A program made the position numbers and the translations under genes. 12,874 nucleotides of DNA from Geodermatophilaceae bacterium (lineage in GTDB: Bacteria; Actinomycetota; Actinomycetes; Mycobacteriales; Geodermatophilaceae): NCBI GenBank assembly GCA_013814015.1, contig JACCQS010000185.1, forward strand, positions 1-12,874. Reading direction: 5' to 3'. The notes beneath the pieces were generated by a model. That model was not told the origin of the DNA. It ran no database searches and worked only from the letters and a program-made list of their open reading frames with translations. Positions 7,182 through 12,874 of this stretch are shown piece by piece. The stretch's first letter is position 1. The number at the start of each line of letters is the position of its first letter.

Positions 7182-7205
7182 CCAACCGGCCGATGTCGGG
7201 GTTGG
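7151..7205. repeat. Nested inverted repeats between tadC and flp-like gene
   Basis: CCAACCGA-CA-TCGGTTGG is a near-perfect palindrome at 7151-7168. Further on, CCAACC at 7182-7187 pairs with GGTTGG at 7200-7205. CCGACATCGG (7155-7164) is the exact reverse complement of CCGATGTCGG (7190-7199). The elements can therefore pair in at least two mutually exclusive ways. They lie 28 to 82 bases after the tadC stop on the transcribed strand. They could end or attenuate transcription between the machine genes and the pilin genes, or protect an mRNA end after processing. The remaining bases of 7037-7232 show no gene. Confidence 0.7.
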
Positions 7206-7232
7206 GCGGCACAGCTGCCACAGCGCGCCGGT

Positions 7233-8171
7233 TCAGCCGAGTACCCGGCTGGCGATGCCGACCACGACCGGCACCACGCCGAGACAGACGAAAGCGGGAA
7301 GAAAGCACAGCCCGAGCGGCGCCATCAGTGCAACGCCGGCTCGTTGGGCGCGCGACACCGCCTGCTGGCCCGAGGCCGTCCGCATTCGCTGCGAGACAGC
7401 CTCCAACCGGCCTGCGACTGCACTGCCCGATTCGCCCGTGACCACCAAGGCGCGGGCGAGCGGACCGTAGATCGGGTGACCGATCCATTCAGCCCATGCG
7501 GTGGCCGGCTCGCTGCCCAGCTCGCTGGCCGCAGCCACTCGGGCCATTACCGCGGACACCTCAGGACCTCCGGATACGGCCGGGGCGCGGCGGGCTGGGT
7601 GTGCGCCACGTGCTGGCCATGCTGAATGCGCTGGGCGTATATCGACGGACAGGATGTCGGCGACCGCTCTGAGCGCAGCTGAGGTCGGCATCCCGCCACG
7701 CAGACATACAGCCAACAGGTCGATCGCGAACGGCAGGGCGGGGTCAGCGCCGCTGATGCGCCCCGAGTTCGCCCCGGACCACCGAACCCGCCCGAGCCAA
7801 CGGGCAGCGCGCGAGCGCGGCTCCCCGATCAGCGATGGCCCGCTTAGCAGCAGGTAGGTCCCGGCCGAAACCGCCACTGTGCTCAGAGCACCGACGATCG
7901 AGGGGAATGTGGACAGGACGGCTGCACCGGCGATGCCGGAGAAGATCATCGCTCGCCGCCGTACGGCAACCCCGGCCCTGTGCTGGTCGGCATGGACCTC
8001 CGCAGTGCCGATGGCCGACGCCGTGCCCGGGCCGCTGGTCGGAGCCGGTGACATGGCTGGCGAGAGCCGCCTGACTCGAGAAGTTTCGACGGCACGCGCC
8101 GCTGGCCAGCTCGTCAGGGTCAGCGATAGTAGGGCCATCGCGACGGCTCCGGAGCCGGTGGGCCAGTACAT
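7233..8171 (-). CDS. tadC: TadC, type II secretion F-family membrane protein
   Basis: An inner-membrane platform protein of the Tad pilus machine, 312 residues. A hydrophobic segment near 8-24 is followed by a Ser/Pro/Thr-rich stretch (about 36-66), a hydrophobic pair at 77-112, a T2SSF domain from about 146 (PFAIDLLAVCLRGGMPTSAAL) to 268, and a final membrane helix at 282-308. The segment VVTGESGSAVAGRLEAVSQRMR is typical of the T2SSF family. A Pro/Arg/Ala-rich insert at about 178-202 (HSAWPARGAHPARRAP) interrupts the domain and looks like a flexible loop. ATG 8171 lies three bases after the tadB stop, so the two are coupled. It would pair with TadB as the platform driven by the CpaF ATPase. 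Rv3657c is the likely mycobacterial counterpart. Confidence 0.92.
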   Translation of the reverse strand: MYWPTGSGAVAMALLSLTLTSWPAARAVETSRVRRLSPAMSPAPTSGPGTASAIGTAEVHADQHRAGVAVRRRAMIFSGIAGAAVLSTFPSIVGALSTVAVSAGTYLLLSGPSLIGEPRSRAARWLGRVRWSGANSGRISGADPALPFAIDLLAVCLRGGMPTSAALRAVADILSVDIRPAHSAWPARGAHPARRAPAVSGGPEVSAVMARVAAASELGSEPATAWAEWIGHPIYGPLARALVVTGESGSAVAGRLEAVSQRMRTASGQQAVSRAQRAGVALMAPLGLCFLPAFVCLGVVPVVVGIASRVLG

Positions 8172-8174
8172 CGG

Positions 8175-9029
8175 TCAGCTTCCGCGCAGTGCTCGGCCGG
8201 TCAACCCCCGGCTCCAGGCAAGTCCGAGCAGTTCCAACGCGACGCCGGTCACGAGCAGGATCTGCCCGATCGTCGTCGTGGTAAGGATCCGTACTGGTTC
8301 GGCCCCGATCCCGCTGCCCATCATGAGTCCGAGGATCGGCAGTCCGGCCAACAGCCCAACGGTCGCCCGGTGACCGGCTGCAGTGGCGCGAACATCGGTG
8401 CGTTGCGAACCACGTCGAGAAAGATCTGACTCCACCGCGGCCAGGACATCGGCAAGTGCACATCCGGTCTGGGAACTCAGACGCACACCGGACAGCAGTC
8501 GGATCTGCCATTCCGAACAGGGGACACTCGCCGAGGCGTCCAGCCATCCATCGAGCCGATCACCAAGACGCAGAAATCGCCCGAGCCGGCGCAGCAGGGC
8601 GCCGACCCCTGGGTGACCGCAATGTTGACCCGCAGCCGCCAGGGCGGCCTCGGGTGTTCGCCCGGCGCGTAGCTCGGCAACCAGCACTCCAAGTCCCTCG
8701 ACTGCGGCCTGTTCCTCGCGCACGACGGCCCGTTCTCGCACTCCTCGGACCAGCGCGGCGAGGGCGGTGCCGGTAACGGCGATCGCCACGGCCGCGACCG
8801 GCAACGGCCAGATCTGGGCGAAGGCCACCACAGCCCCGACGATCAGCAGCACGCGCAGCCCTCGAGACCGTGGCCATCCTGGCAACCGCCAGGCGCTGCG
8901 CGCACCCGGCGGCGACTCGTTCGGGTCGACAACGTTGATCGCCCGCTGGAGCCGAAGCACGGCGAGTGACCGGGGCCAGAACACGAGCGCAGCAGCCAAG
9001 AGCACCAACGCGCTCGCCTGGATCACCAT
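8175..9029 (-). CDS. tadB: TadB, type II secretion F-family membrane protein
   Basis: The second inner-membrane platform protein of the Tad machine, 284 residues. There is an N-terminal hydrophobic segment (5-19), a hydrophobic block at 58-95 that could hold two helices, a soluble T2SSF domain at about 110-220 (EGLGVLVAELRAGRTPEAAL, then SGVRLSSQTGCALADVL), and C-terminal helices at about 221-238 and 253-272. RAGRTPEAALAAA matches the signature of Tad F-proteins. ATG 9029 overlaps the cpaF stop by seven bases; the next codon is GTG and would also start within the overlap as GTGA. Both imply coupled translation with cpaF. It is expected to contact CpaF from the cytoplasmic side and TadC in the membrane. 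Confidence 0.92.
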   Translation of the reverse strand: MVIQASALVLLAAALVFWPRSLAVLRLQRAINVVDPNESPPGARSAWRLPGWPRSRGLRVLLIVGAVVAFAQIWPLPVAAVAIAVTGTALAALVRGVRERAVVREEQAAVEGLGVLVAELRAGRTPEAALAAAGQHCGHPGVGALLRRLGRFLRLGDRLDGWLDASASVPCSEWQIRLLSGVRLSSQTGCALADVLAAVESDLSRRGSQRTDVRATAAGHRATVGLLAGLPILGLMMGSGIGAEPVRILTTTTIGQILLVTGVALELLGLAWSRGLTGRALRGS

Positions 9030-10105
9030 GTCCAGACCGGGCGGACCCGCGATGCTGAGTCGCCGCGCACGAACTCGGCGATCTGAGTGACCATCCTGCC
9101 CGTGCTCGTCCGGGTCACGTGCACGACTGCATCCAGTCCGGCCGCCATCTGGCTGTGAACGGCACCTCGGTCCAGGCCGCCCATCGCAGCCAGCGCTTCC
9201 AGGCGAGCCGGAACTTCCGCCGGCGAGTTGGCGTGCACCGTCCCACAGCCACCGTCATGTCCGGTATTCAGCGCGCACAACAGATCTGCGACCTCCGCAC
9301 CGCGTACCTCCCCCACCACAACGCGATCGGGACGCATCCGGAGTGCCTGGCGGACCAGATCTCGAAGCGTGACTGCACCTGCGCCCTCGACGTTGGCAGG
9401 TCGAGCCAGTAGGTGGACCACGTGCGGATGGGTAGGAGATAGCTCCGGTGCATCCTCGACCAGGACCAGGCGCTCATGATCCGGAACGAGGGAGAGCAAC
9501 GCTGCGAGCAGGGTGGTCTTTCCCGATCCGGTGCCGCCGGTGACGAGAAAGGACCGTCGTTCTGCGATCAAGGCTTCGAGCATGGCGGCTGCCGGGCGAG
9601 GAATCGTGCCCCCGTCGACGAGTTCGGCGAAGGAGAACCGGCGGCGCCCCAACACCCGTAGACAGATGCACGGACAGTCGGGCGTGATCGGTGGCAGCAC
9701 AGCGTGCAGCCGACTTCCGTCGGGCAGCGTCGCATCGACCCAGGGTGTCGCGTCGTCGAGCCGGCGACCGGCCATCGCAGCAAGCCGTTGGGCGAGCCTG
9801 CGTACGGCTGCAGCATCGGCGAAACACACCTCGCTGCGTTCCAATCCGGCCGGTGTGTCCACCCACACCTGGTCAGGGCCGTTGACGAGCACGTCGGTCA
9901 CACCCGGCTGGCGGAGCAGTGGTTCGAGCGGGCCGGCGCCGACGAGTTCGTCCTCGGCCGACCGGATCAGTGCGAACAGGTCCGCGTCATCTATGAGCGC
10001 TCCTGCCTCCAGCCGAACCAGCTCGGCGACTCTGGCCCGGCCGGCCGGCTCATCCAGATTCGCAAGTCTGGTGCGTACTCGATCGACGATCATGTCGATG
10101 TTCAC
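9023..10105 (-). CDS. cpaF: CpaF/TadA-type pilus secretion ATPase
   Basis: The cytoplasmic ATPase that powers Flp pilus assembly, 360 residues from GTG 10105. Walker A GGTGSGKT is at 190-197 and the Asp box VLVEDAPEL at 214-222. The Walker B region VVVGEVRGAE is at 262-271, and the His box GHDGGCGTVHANS at 282-294. The N-terminal part has DELVGAGPLEPLLRQPGVTDVLVNG, the CpaF N-domain. The start is set at GTG 10105 because it overlaps the ssd stop as GTGA; ATG 10096 is an alternative, and the longer open frame simply overlaps ssd. The protein is a short form, lacking the long N-terminal extension of some CpaF proteins. An unusual Cys-rich stretch DCPCICLRV (143-151) lies before the nucleotide-binding domain. 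It matches the heli_sec_ATPase subfamily (Rv3659c). Confidence 0.95.
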   Translation of the reverse strand: MNIDMIVDRVRTRLANLDEPAGRARVAELVRLEAGALIDDADLFALIRSAEDELVGAGPLEPLLRQPGVTDVLVNGPDQVWVDTPAGLERSEVCFADAAAVRRLAQRLAAMAGRRLDDATPWVDATLPDGSRLHAVLPPITPDCPCICLRVLGRRRFSFAELVDGGTIPRPAAAMLEALIAERRSFLVTGGTGSGKTTLLAALLSLVPDHERLVLVEDAPELSPTHPHVVHLLARPANVEGAGAVTLRDLVRQALRMRPDRVVVGEVRGAEVADLLCALNTGHDGGCGTVHANSPAEVPARLEALAAMGGLDRGAVHSQMAAGLDAVVHVTRTSTGRMVTQIAEFVRGDSASRVRPVWTW

Positions 10106-11199
10106 GCGGCCCGCGCATGCTGCTCGGCAGCAAGCCGCCACAACGCGGTACACGCCTTGGCGAGGTGGCTGTGGCTGCGCGGTCCTGGGGGTTGCCCTCG
10201 TTGCCGCCGCCTGGCCAGCCGCGCGTCCTCCCGAAGCCGTTGCAGCACTGGAAGACCGACGGCAACGGCAAGCGCCTCGTCGTCGATGTCGCGACCCAGC
10301 CCGACGCGTACAACGATCCCGGAAGTCGGTACGCCCCAACTCAACTCAGTGACCAATGCTCGGGTTGCCAACGCACCGGAGACCGTAGCCGGGCACACCA
10401 CCAAGCCGAGATCGACCAGCCGGCCAAGCCATCGCGCTGACTCGCCGGCCCCGCGCGGGAGGTCGACGATGACCGGCCCGCCGGTACGCCGCGCCGCGGT
10501 CACGACGGCAGACAGGGCCGGGAGGGGGACCGTCGACGGCTGGTTTCGAGCCGAGCTCAAGAAACGCACTCCGTGCGCCTGCGGCAACCCATCGAGAATG
10601 GCCGCAGACGACAGACGTCCGGAGACATCGGCGAGATCGGGCCAACGTGGGCCAGGCACGTCCTCGGCTCCGAGCGCGATGTCGATGCCGCCGTCCCATG
10701 GGTCGGCGCCGAGCAGTACGGGTTGATGTCCCGAACCGGCGGCGCTGAGGGCCAGCGCACTGGCCAGCGTGCTCGCCCCGGCGCCACCACAGCCACCGAC
10801 CACCGCGACCAGGACTCCGAGTGGCCCCGTTCGGCCCGCGGCATCGGCCAGTCGGTCGACGAGCCAGGCCTGCCCGGCCGGGAGCTCGAGCACGTGTTCG
10901 ACACCGATGGACACAGCTGCGGACCAGACGTCGGCGCTGGGCCGGCTCGTCGTCGCGATCACCAGTCCGGGACGGCGGGCCAGCGCAGCGACAGACACCT
11001 GATCCGCGCAGTCGGCATCGACGACGACCAGACTCGGACCCGACCAGACTGCGTTGGTCAGCTCGACGACCTCGATCGCCCTGGCGAGGATGCCCGCGGT
11101 CGCGGCAAGCCGGAGGACTTCCTCGCGCACGTCATTGGCCGGTCCGACGACCAGTAGCCCAGCATCGTCGGCCGCGCTCGCGGGCTGCTCTCGACGCAT
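10102..11199 (-). CDS. ssd: CpaE-like/Ssd MinD-family protein of the helicase/secretion neighbourhood
   Basis: A soluble, MinD/ParA-related protein of 365 residues that heads the pilus set, equivalent to Rv3660c (Ssd, septum site determining). Residues 1-120 look like a degenerate receiver-like domain (LLVVGP, SLVVVDADCAD). The ATPase part follows with the deviant Walker A GGCGGAGAST at 135-144, where the lysines of canonical MinD (KGGxGKT) are replaced by Cys and Ala. The segment LLGADPWDGGIDIALG matches the switch I region, and PVIVDLPRGAGES the Walker B region. In the CpaE group such proteins place or organise the pilus machine. Binding without hydrolysis of ATP is an inference from the missing lysines. 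ATG 11199 has a weak AGGTG upstream; an ATG at 11232 would add 11 residues. Its stop overlaps the cpaF start. Confidence 0.9.
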   Translation of the reverse strand: MRREQPASAADDAGLLVVGPANDVREEVLRLAATAGILARAIEVVELTNAVWSGPSLVVVDADCADQVSVAALARRPGLVIATTSRPSADVWSAAVSIGVEHVLELPAGQAWLVDRLADAAGRTGPLGVLVAVVGGCGGAGASTLASALALSAAGSGHQPVLLGADPWDGGIDIALGAEDVPGPRWPDLADVSGRLSSAAILDGLPQAHGVRFLSSARNQPSTVPLPALSAVVTAARRTGGPVIVDLPRGAGESARWLGRLVDLGLVVCPATVSGALATRALVTELSWGVPTSGIVVRVGLGRDIDDEALAVAVGLPVLQRLREDARLARRRQRGQPPGPRSHSHLAKACTALWRLAAEQHARAA

Positions 11200-11255
11200 G
11201 GGCACCTGCCAAGCTGAGCACCGGCATCGCATCGACGATCGCGCTACGGACGGAT

Positions 11256-11284
11256 TGTGGACAACCGGAAAGCCCTGTGGACGC
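11256..11284. promoter_or_regulatory. Two TGTGGAC (DnaA-box-like) sites between ssd and the HAD gene
   Basis: TGTGGACAA at 11256-11264 and TGTGGACGC at 11276-11284 lie 20 bases apart, two helical turns, in the 158-base divergent gap. TGTGGACAA is the perfect complement of TTGTCCACA. The arrangement repeats the pair found upstream of the flp-like gene. They could act on the ssd operon, the HAD gene or both. Confidence 0.42.
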
Positions 11285-11345
11285 GACCGATGCGACGAGT
11301 CTGAGCCCCTGCGGCGCGGCAGCGTCGTACCCGATCCTCGAGTCC

Positions 11346-11351
11346 TAAGCT
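11346..11351 (+). promoter_or_regulatory. -10 element of the HAD gene (leaderless start)
   Basis: TAAGCT fits TANNNT, and its last T lies seven bases before the GTG at 11358. Transcription would therefore begin at or next to the first base of the start codon, giving a leaderless mRNA. This agrees with the absence of any ribosome binding site. Confidence 0.45.
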
Positions 11352-11357
11352 CGTCGC

Positions 11358-12149
11358 GTGGGCCGGGCTGCCGCTTTCTTTGATCTCGACAAGACGATCA
11401 TCGCCAAGTCGAGCACCCTCGCTTTCGGACGCCCGTTCTTCGACGGCGGTCTGATGAACCGCCGGTCGGTGCTGAAGTCGACCTACGCCCAACTCGTCTT
11501 CATGGTGTCCGGGGCCGATGCCGATCAGATGGAACGGATGCGCAAGCACGTCACCGAGATGTGTACCGGCTGGGATGTGGCCCAAGTGCACGACATCGTG
11601 AACGAGACCCTGCACGAGATCATGGAACCGCTGGTCTACGAGGAGGCGGCCGAACTCATCGAAGCCCATCGCAGTGAGGGCCGAGAGGTGGTCATCGTCT
11701 CCAGCAGCGGGCTGGAGGTCGTCGGCCCGATTGGGGAGATGGTCGGGGCCGATCACGTCATCGCGACTCGGATGGTGGTCGAGTCCGGCAAGTACACCGG
11801 CGAGATCGACTACTACGCCTACGGGCCGAACAAGGCTGCCGCGATTCTCGATCTGGCCGTCGAGCGTGGCTACGACCTGGCCGAGAGCTATGCCTACAGC
11901 GACTCGGTCACCGATCTGCCGATGCTCGAGGTCATCGGACACCCGACCGCCGTGAATGCCGACCGTGCACTGCGCAAGATCGCCCTTGATCGCGGGTGGC
12001 CGGTGCTGATGTTCACCAAGCCGGTTGCCCTGCGCTCTCGGTTCGGCCCCAGTCGTAGCCCCGCGGTGACCAGCGCGGCCATCGGTATCGGGGCGGCCGT
12101 GGCCGGAATCGCTTGGTACGCAGCCAAACACAGGGATCGGCCAGCCTGA
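11358..12149 (+). CDS. HAD-IB family phosphatase with C-terminal membrane helix (Rv3661-like)
   Basis: A haloacid-dehalogenase subfamily IB hydrolase, SerB-like, 263 residues. Motif I FFDLDKT holds nucleophile Asp9 and acid/base Asp11. Motif II is VIVSSSG (112-118), the motif III lysine is Lys159 in GPNKAAA, and motif IV YSDSVTDLPML (180-190) supplies Asp182 and Asp186. All catalytic residues are present, so a phosphomonoesterase is expected. The substrate is unknown; phosphoserine is only a family guess. A hydrophobic segment at 238-256 followed by AAKHRDRP suggests a tail anchor in the membrane. There is no ribosome binding site, and a -10 element lies seven bases before GTG 11358, so a leaderless mRNA is likely. 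It is divergent from ssd and six bases before the next gene. Orthologues sit beside the tad/ssd genes across actinobacteria. Confidence 0.93.
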   Translation: MGRAAAFFDLDKTIIAKSSTLAFGRPFFDGGLMNRRSVLKSTYAQLVFMVSGADADQMERMRKHVTEMCTGWDVAQVHDIVNETLHEIMEPLVYEEAAELIEAHRSEGREVVIVSSSGLEVVGPIGEMVGADHVIATRMVVESGKYTGEIDYYAYGPNKAAAILDLAVERGYDLAESYAYSDSVTDLPMLEVIGHPTAVNADRALRKIALDRGWPVLMFTKPVALRSRFGPSRSPAVTSAAIGIGAAVAGIAWYAAKHRDRPA

Positions 12150-12155
12150 CTCACC

Positions 12156-12446
12156 ATGTCCGACACCTTCGTGACCGTGGCCGCGTGGCTGGCCGTCGCC
12201 GCGATCGCCGTGTCGGCCGTGGTGTTCGGTCAGGGGGCTCGGGCGCCGACCCGAGCACCCCGAGATGCCCGGGCGGCACGCAACCGTCGGATCGGGACGG
12301 CCCTGTCGATCAGCGGGCCAGTCGTCGTCGTTCTGCTGGCCTTCGCCGTGGCCATGATGACGGGGGCCTGGCTCGTCGGGGCTGTCGTGGCTTTCGCGGC
12401 CGTGGGCGTCGTAGCACTGGCCGGTCTTGCGCTCTCCCCGCATTGA
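12156..12446 (+). CDS. Small membrane protein of unknown function, 96 aa
   Basis: A small hydrophobic protein with three probable membrane helices (about 5-25, 50-70, 71-92). A basic loop APTRAPRDARAARNRRIG lies between the first two, so the loop is likely cytoplasmic. It starts six bases after the HAD stop and is surely co-transcribed with it. No clear ribosome binding site is present, so translation may be coupled. I do not recognise the family. The neighbour is a phosphatase with its own membrane anchor, which makes a membrane-associated pair conceivable, but that is inference. Its stop codon TGA lies inside a possible -35 hexamer TTGACC for the downstream RNA. Confidence 0.72.
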   Translation: MSDTFVTVAAWLAVAAIAVSAVVFGQGARAPTRAPRDARAARNRRIGTALSISGPVVVVLLAFAVAMMTGAWLVGAVVAFAAVGVVALAGLALSPH

Positions 12447-12482
12447 CCAGCTCCTCGCACGTTGTGCGCATAACCTCCCGTT

Positions 12483-12745
12483 CGTTCTGGATGGTTTCTG
12501 GACTCGCTCAAACTTGATGGGAGATCTTGTGCCACATCGGGACACGGCGTAGAAAGTAGGAGCGGACCGATTCACGGTTACGTGGACCGCTCCGCGCACG
12601 GCACACCAGGTACCCACGCGCGACCGGCCACGAGAGGCACGCCGGAGTTGTCCTGCCAGGCAGGCCGACTCCGCGAGAAGGTGCACGCTTGGTAGCCCGG
12701 CACACCGTGCCCTGACGGCGCCCCGCCTCGGCGGGGCGCCGTTCT
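12483..12745 (+). ncRNA. Candidate Ms1 (6S-like, RNAP-binding) RNA; 5' end approximate
   Basis: Between the small membrane gene and the next minus-strand gene lie about 340 bases, 12447-12787, with no plausible coding frame. They end in a strong terminator. Stems visible: GGAGCGG (12559-12565) with CCGCTCC (12587-12593); CGGAGT (12643-12648) with ACTCCG (12668-12673) around an inner palindrome CCTGCC-A-GGCAGG (12652-12664); and GGCAC with GTGCC (12699-12711). GCACGG (12596-12601) could instead pair with CCGTGC (12705-12710). Known: the M. tuberculosis RNA MTS2823/Ms1, about 300 nt, lies just after Rv3661, the orthologue of the HAD gene here, on the same strand. The match is by position and structure, not by recalled sequence. 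The 5' end is set by TAACCT (12471-12476, TANNNT); a second promoter-like set, TTGTGC 17 bases before TAGAAA (12550), would give a ~185-nt RNA. Confidence 0.55.
12717..12745 (+). terminator. Intrinsic terminator
   Basis: GGCGCCCCGC (12717-12726) and GCGGGGCGCC (12731-12740) form a perfect 10-bp GC stem with the tetraloop CTCG, followed by GTTCT. The T tract is short, as is common in high-GC actinomycetes. It would end the candidate RNA and any read-through from the HAD operon. On the opposite strand no T run follows, so it mainly serves plus-strand transcripts. Confidence 0.82.
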
Positions 12746-12787
12746 ATGTCCGGCTTTCGGGTGCGGGGCTGAGCGGCAGCGGGGACG

Positions 12788-12874
12788 TCAGCGGGCCCGG
12801 GCCAACGACTCGCAGATCGCCAGGCCCTCCACGGCGCCCAACGTCACAGCCGCCGCCCACCAGCACAGCCACGC
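12788..12874 (-). CDS. C-terminal end of an unidentified protein (partial)
   Basis: An open frame enters from the right edge on the minus strand and ends at TGA 12788-12790. It gives 28 residues, AWLCWWAAAVTLGAVEGLAI then CESLARAR. The tail is hydrophobic and Trp-rich, then mildly basic. In the conserved neighbourhood this place corresponds to Rv3662c, which has the same convergent direction. The fragment is too short for a family call. It could be a chance open frame, but the end of the non-coding stretch and the gene order support it. Confidence 0.5.
   Translation of the reverse strand, partial: AWLCWWAAAVTLGAVEGLAICESLARAR

Noticed and set aside
7131..7205. Replication origin suggested by DnaA-like boxes and inverted repeats
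   Set aside because: Only two boxes, no AT-rich stretch, and no dnaA or dnaN nearby. A regulatory role is simpler.
10106..10339. Longer N-terminus for the CpaF ATPase
   Set aside because: These codons lie inside ssd in another frame and read as Arg/Ala-rich noise; the GTGA overlap at 10102-10105 gives a natural start.
11244..12686. 480-residue open frame on the minus strand opposite the HAD gene and the RNA region
   Set aside because: It is His/Gly/Asp-rich without a recognisable domain, runs antisense to a clear HAD phosphatase with all catalytic motifs, and spans the non-coding stretch. Long antisense frames are expected at this GC content.
12508..12705. 65-residue minus-strand open frame in the non-coding region
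   Set aside because: Cys/Arg-rich, no ribosome binding site, and it overlaps the stem-loops of the candidate RNA.
12483..12745. tRNA, tmRNA, RNase P RNA or SRP RNA in the non-coding region
   Set aside because: No cloverleaf or T-arm, no tmRNA-type end, no conserved RNase P core sequence and no SRP GGAAG/GCA tetraloop domain could be found.

Overview
The window is high-GC DNA from an actinomycete. GTG starts, GC-rich third codon positions, four-base start/stop overlaps and the gene families all fit. The gene order follows the conserved actinobacterial 'helicase/secretion neighbourhood', which I recall in Mycobacterium tuberculosis as Rv3649 and Rv3654c to Rv3661. I see no insertion sequence, phage gene, CRISPR array, tRNA or rRNA. 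The host genus cannot be fixed from the sequence; a non-mycobacterial lineage is likely because a proton-pumping pyrophosphatase sits beside the helicase.

Layout. (1) 1-798, minus strand: the N-terminus of a LuxR-type response regulator, cut by the window edge, preceded by an unrecognised 199-residue protein. (2) 824-874: a long palindromic hairpin between that protein and hppA. (3) 908-3202, minus: hppA, a membrane H+-translocating pyrophosphatase of the K+-independent type. (4) 3370-5766, plus: a DECH-box helicase of the DUF1998/MrfA type with an in-frame 48-bp tandem repeat at its 5' end. It is divergent from hppA. (5) 5763-11199, minus: a compact Tad/Flp pilus set. In transcription order it is ssd/CpaE-like, cpaF/tadA ATPase, tadB, tadC, then a 197-base gap rich in inverted repeats, then flp-like pilin (DUF4244), TadE and a second TadE-like protein. 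(6) 11358-12446, plus: a HAD-IB phosphatase, probably leaderless, and a small membrane protein. (7) 12447-12745: a gene-free stretch with stem-loops and a strong terminator. (8) 12788-12874, minus: the C-terminus of an unidentified protein.

How it fits together. CpaE-like, CpaF, TadB and TadC would form the inner-membrane assembly machine. The flp-like pilin and TadE are its probable substrates, and both keep a DAG|M-x-T-A-E prepilin-peptidase site. No prepilin peptidase is present in the window. Why a DNA-repair-type helicase and a phosphatase stay beside this machine is unknown.

The observation most worth following is the region after the phosphatase gene. In M. tuberculosis the abundant RNA-polymerase-binding RNA MTS2823/Ms1 lies just after the orthologous gene (Rv3661). 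Here the same place, on the same strand, holds about 300 non-coding bases that end in a strong intrinsic terminator. A second signal is a pair of TGTGGAC (DnaA-box-like) sites in each of the two non-coding gaps of the pilus cluster.
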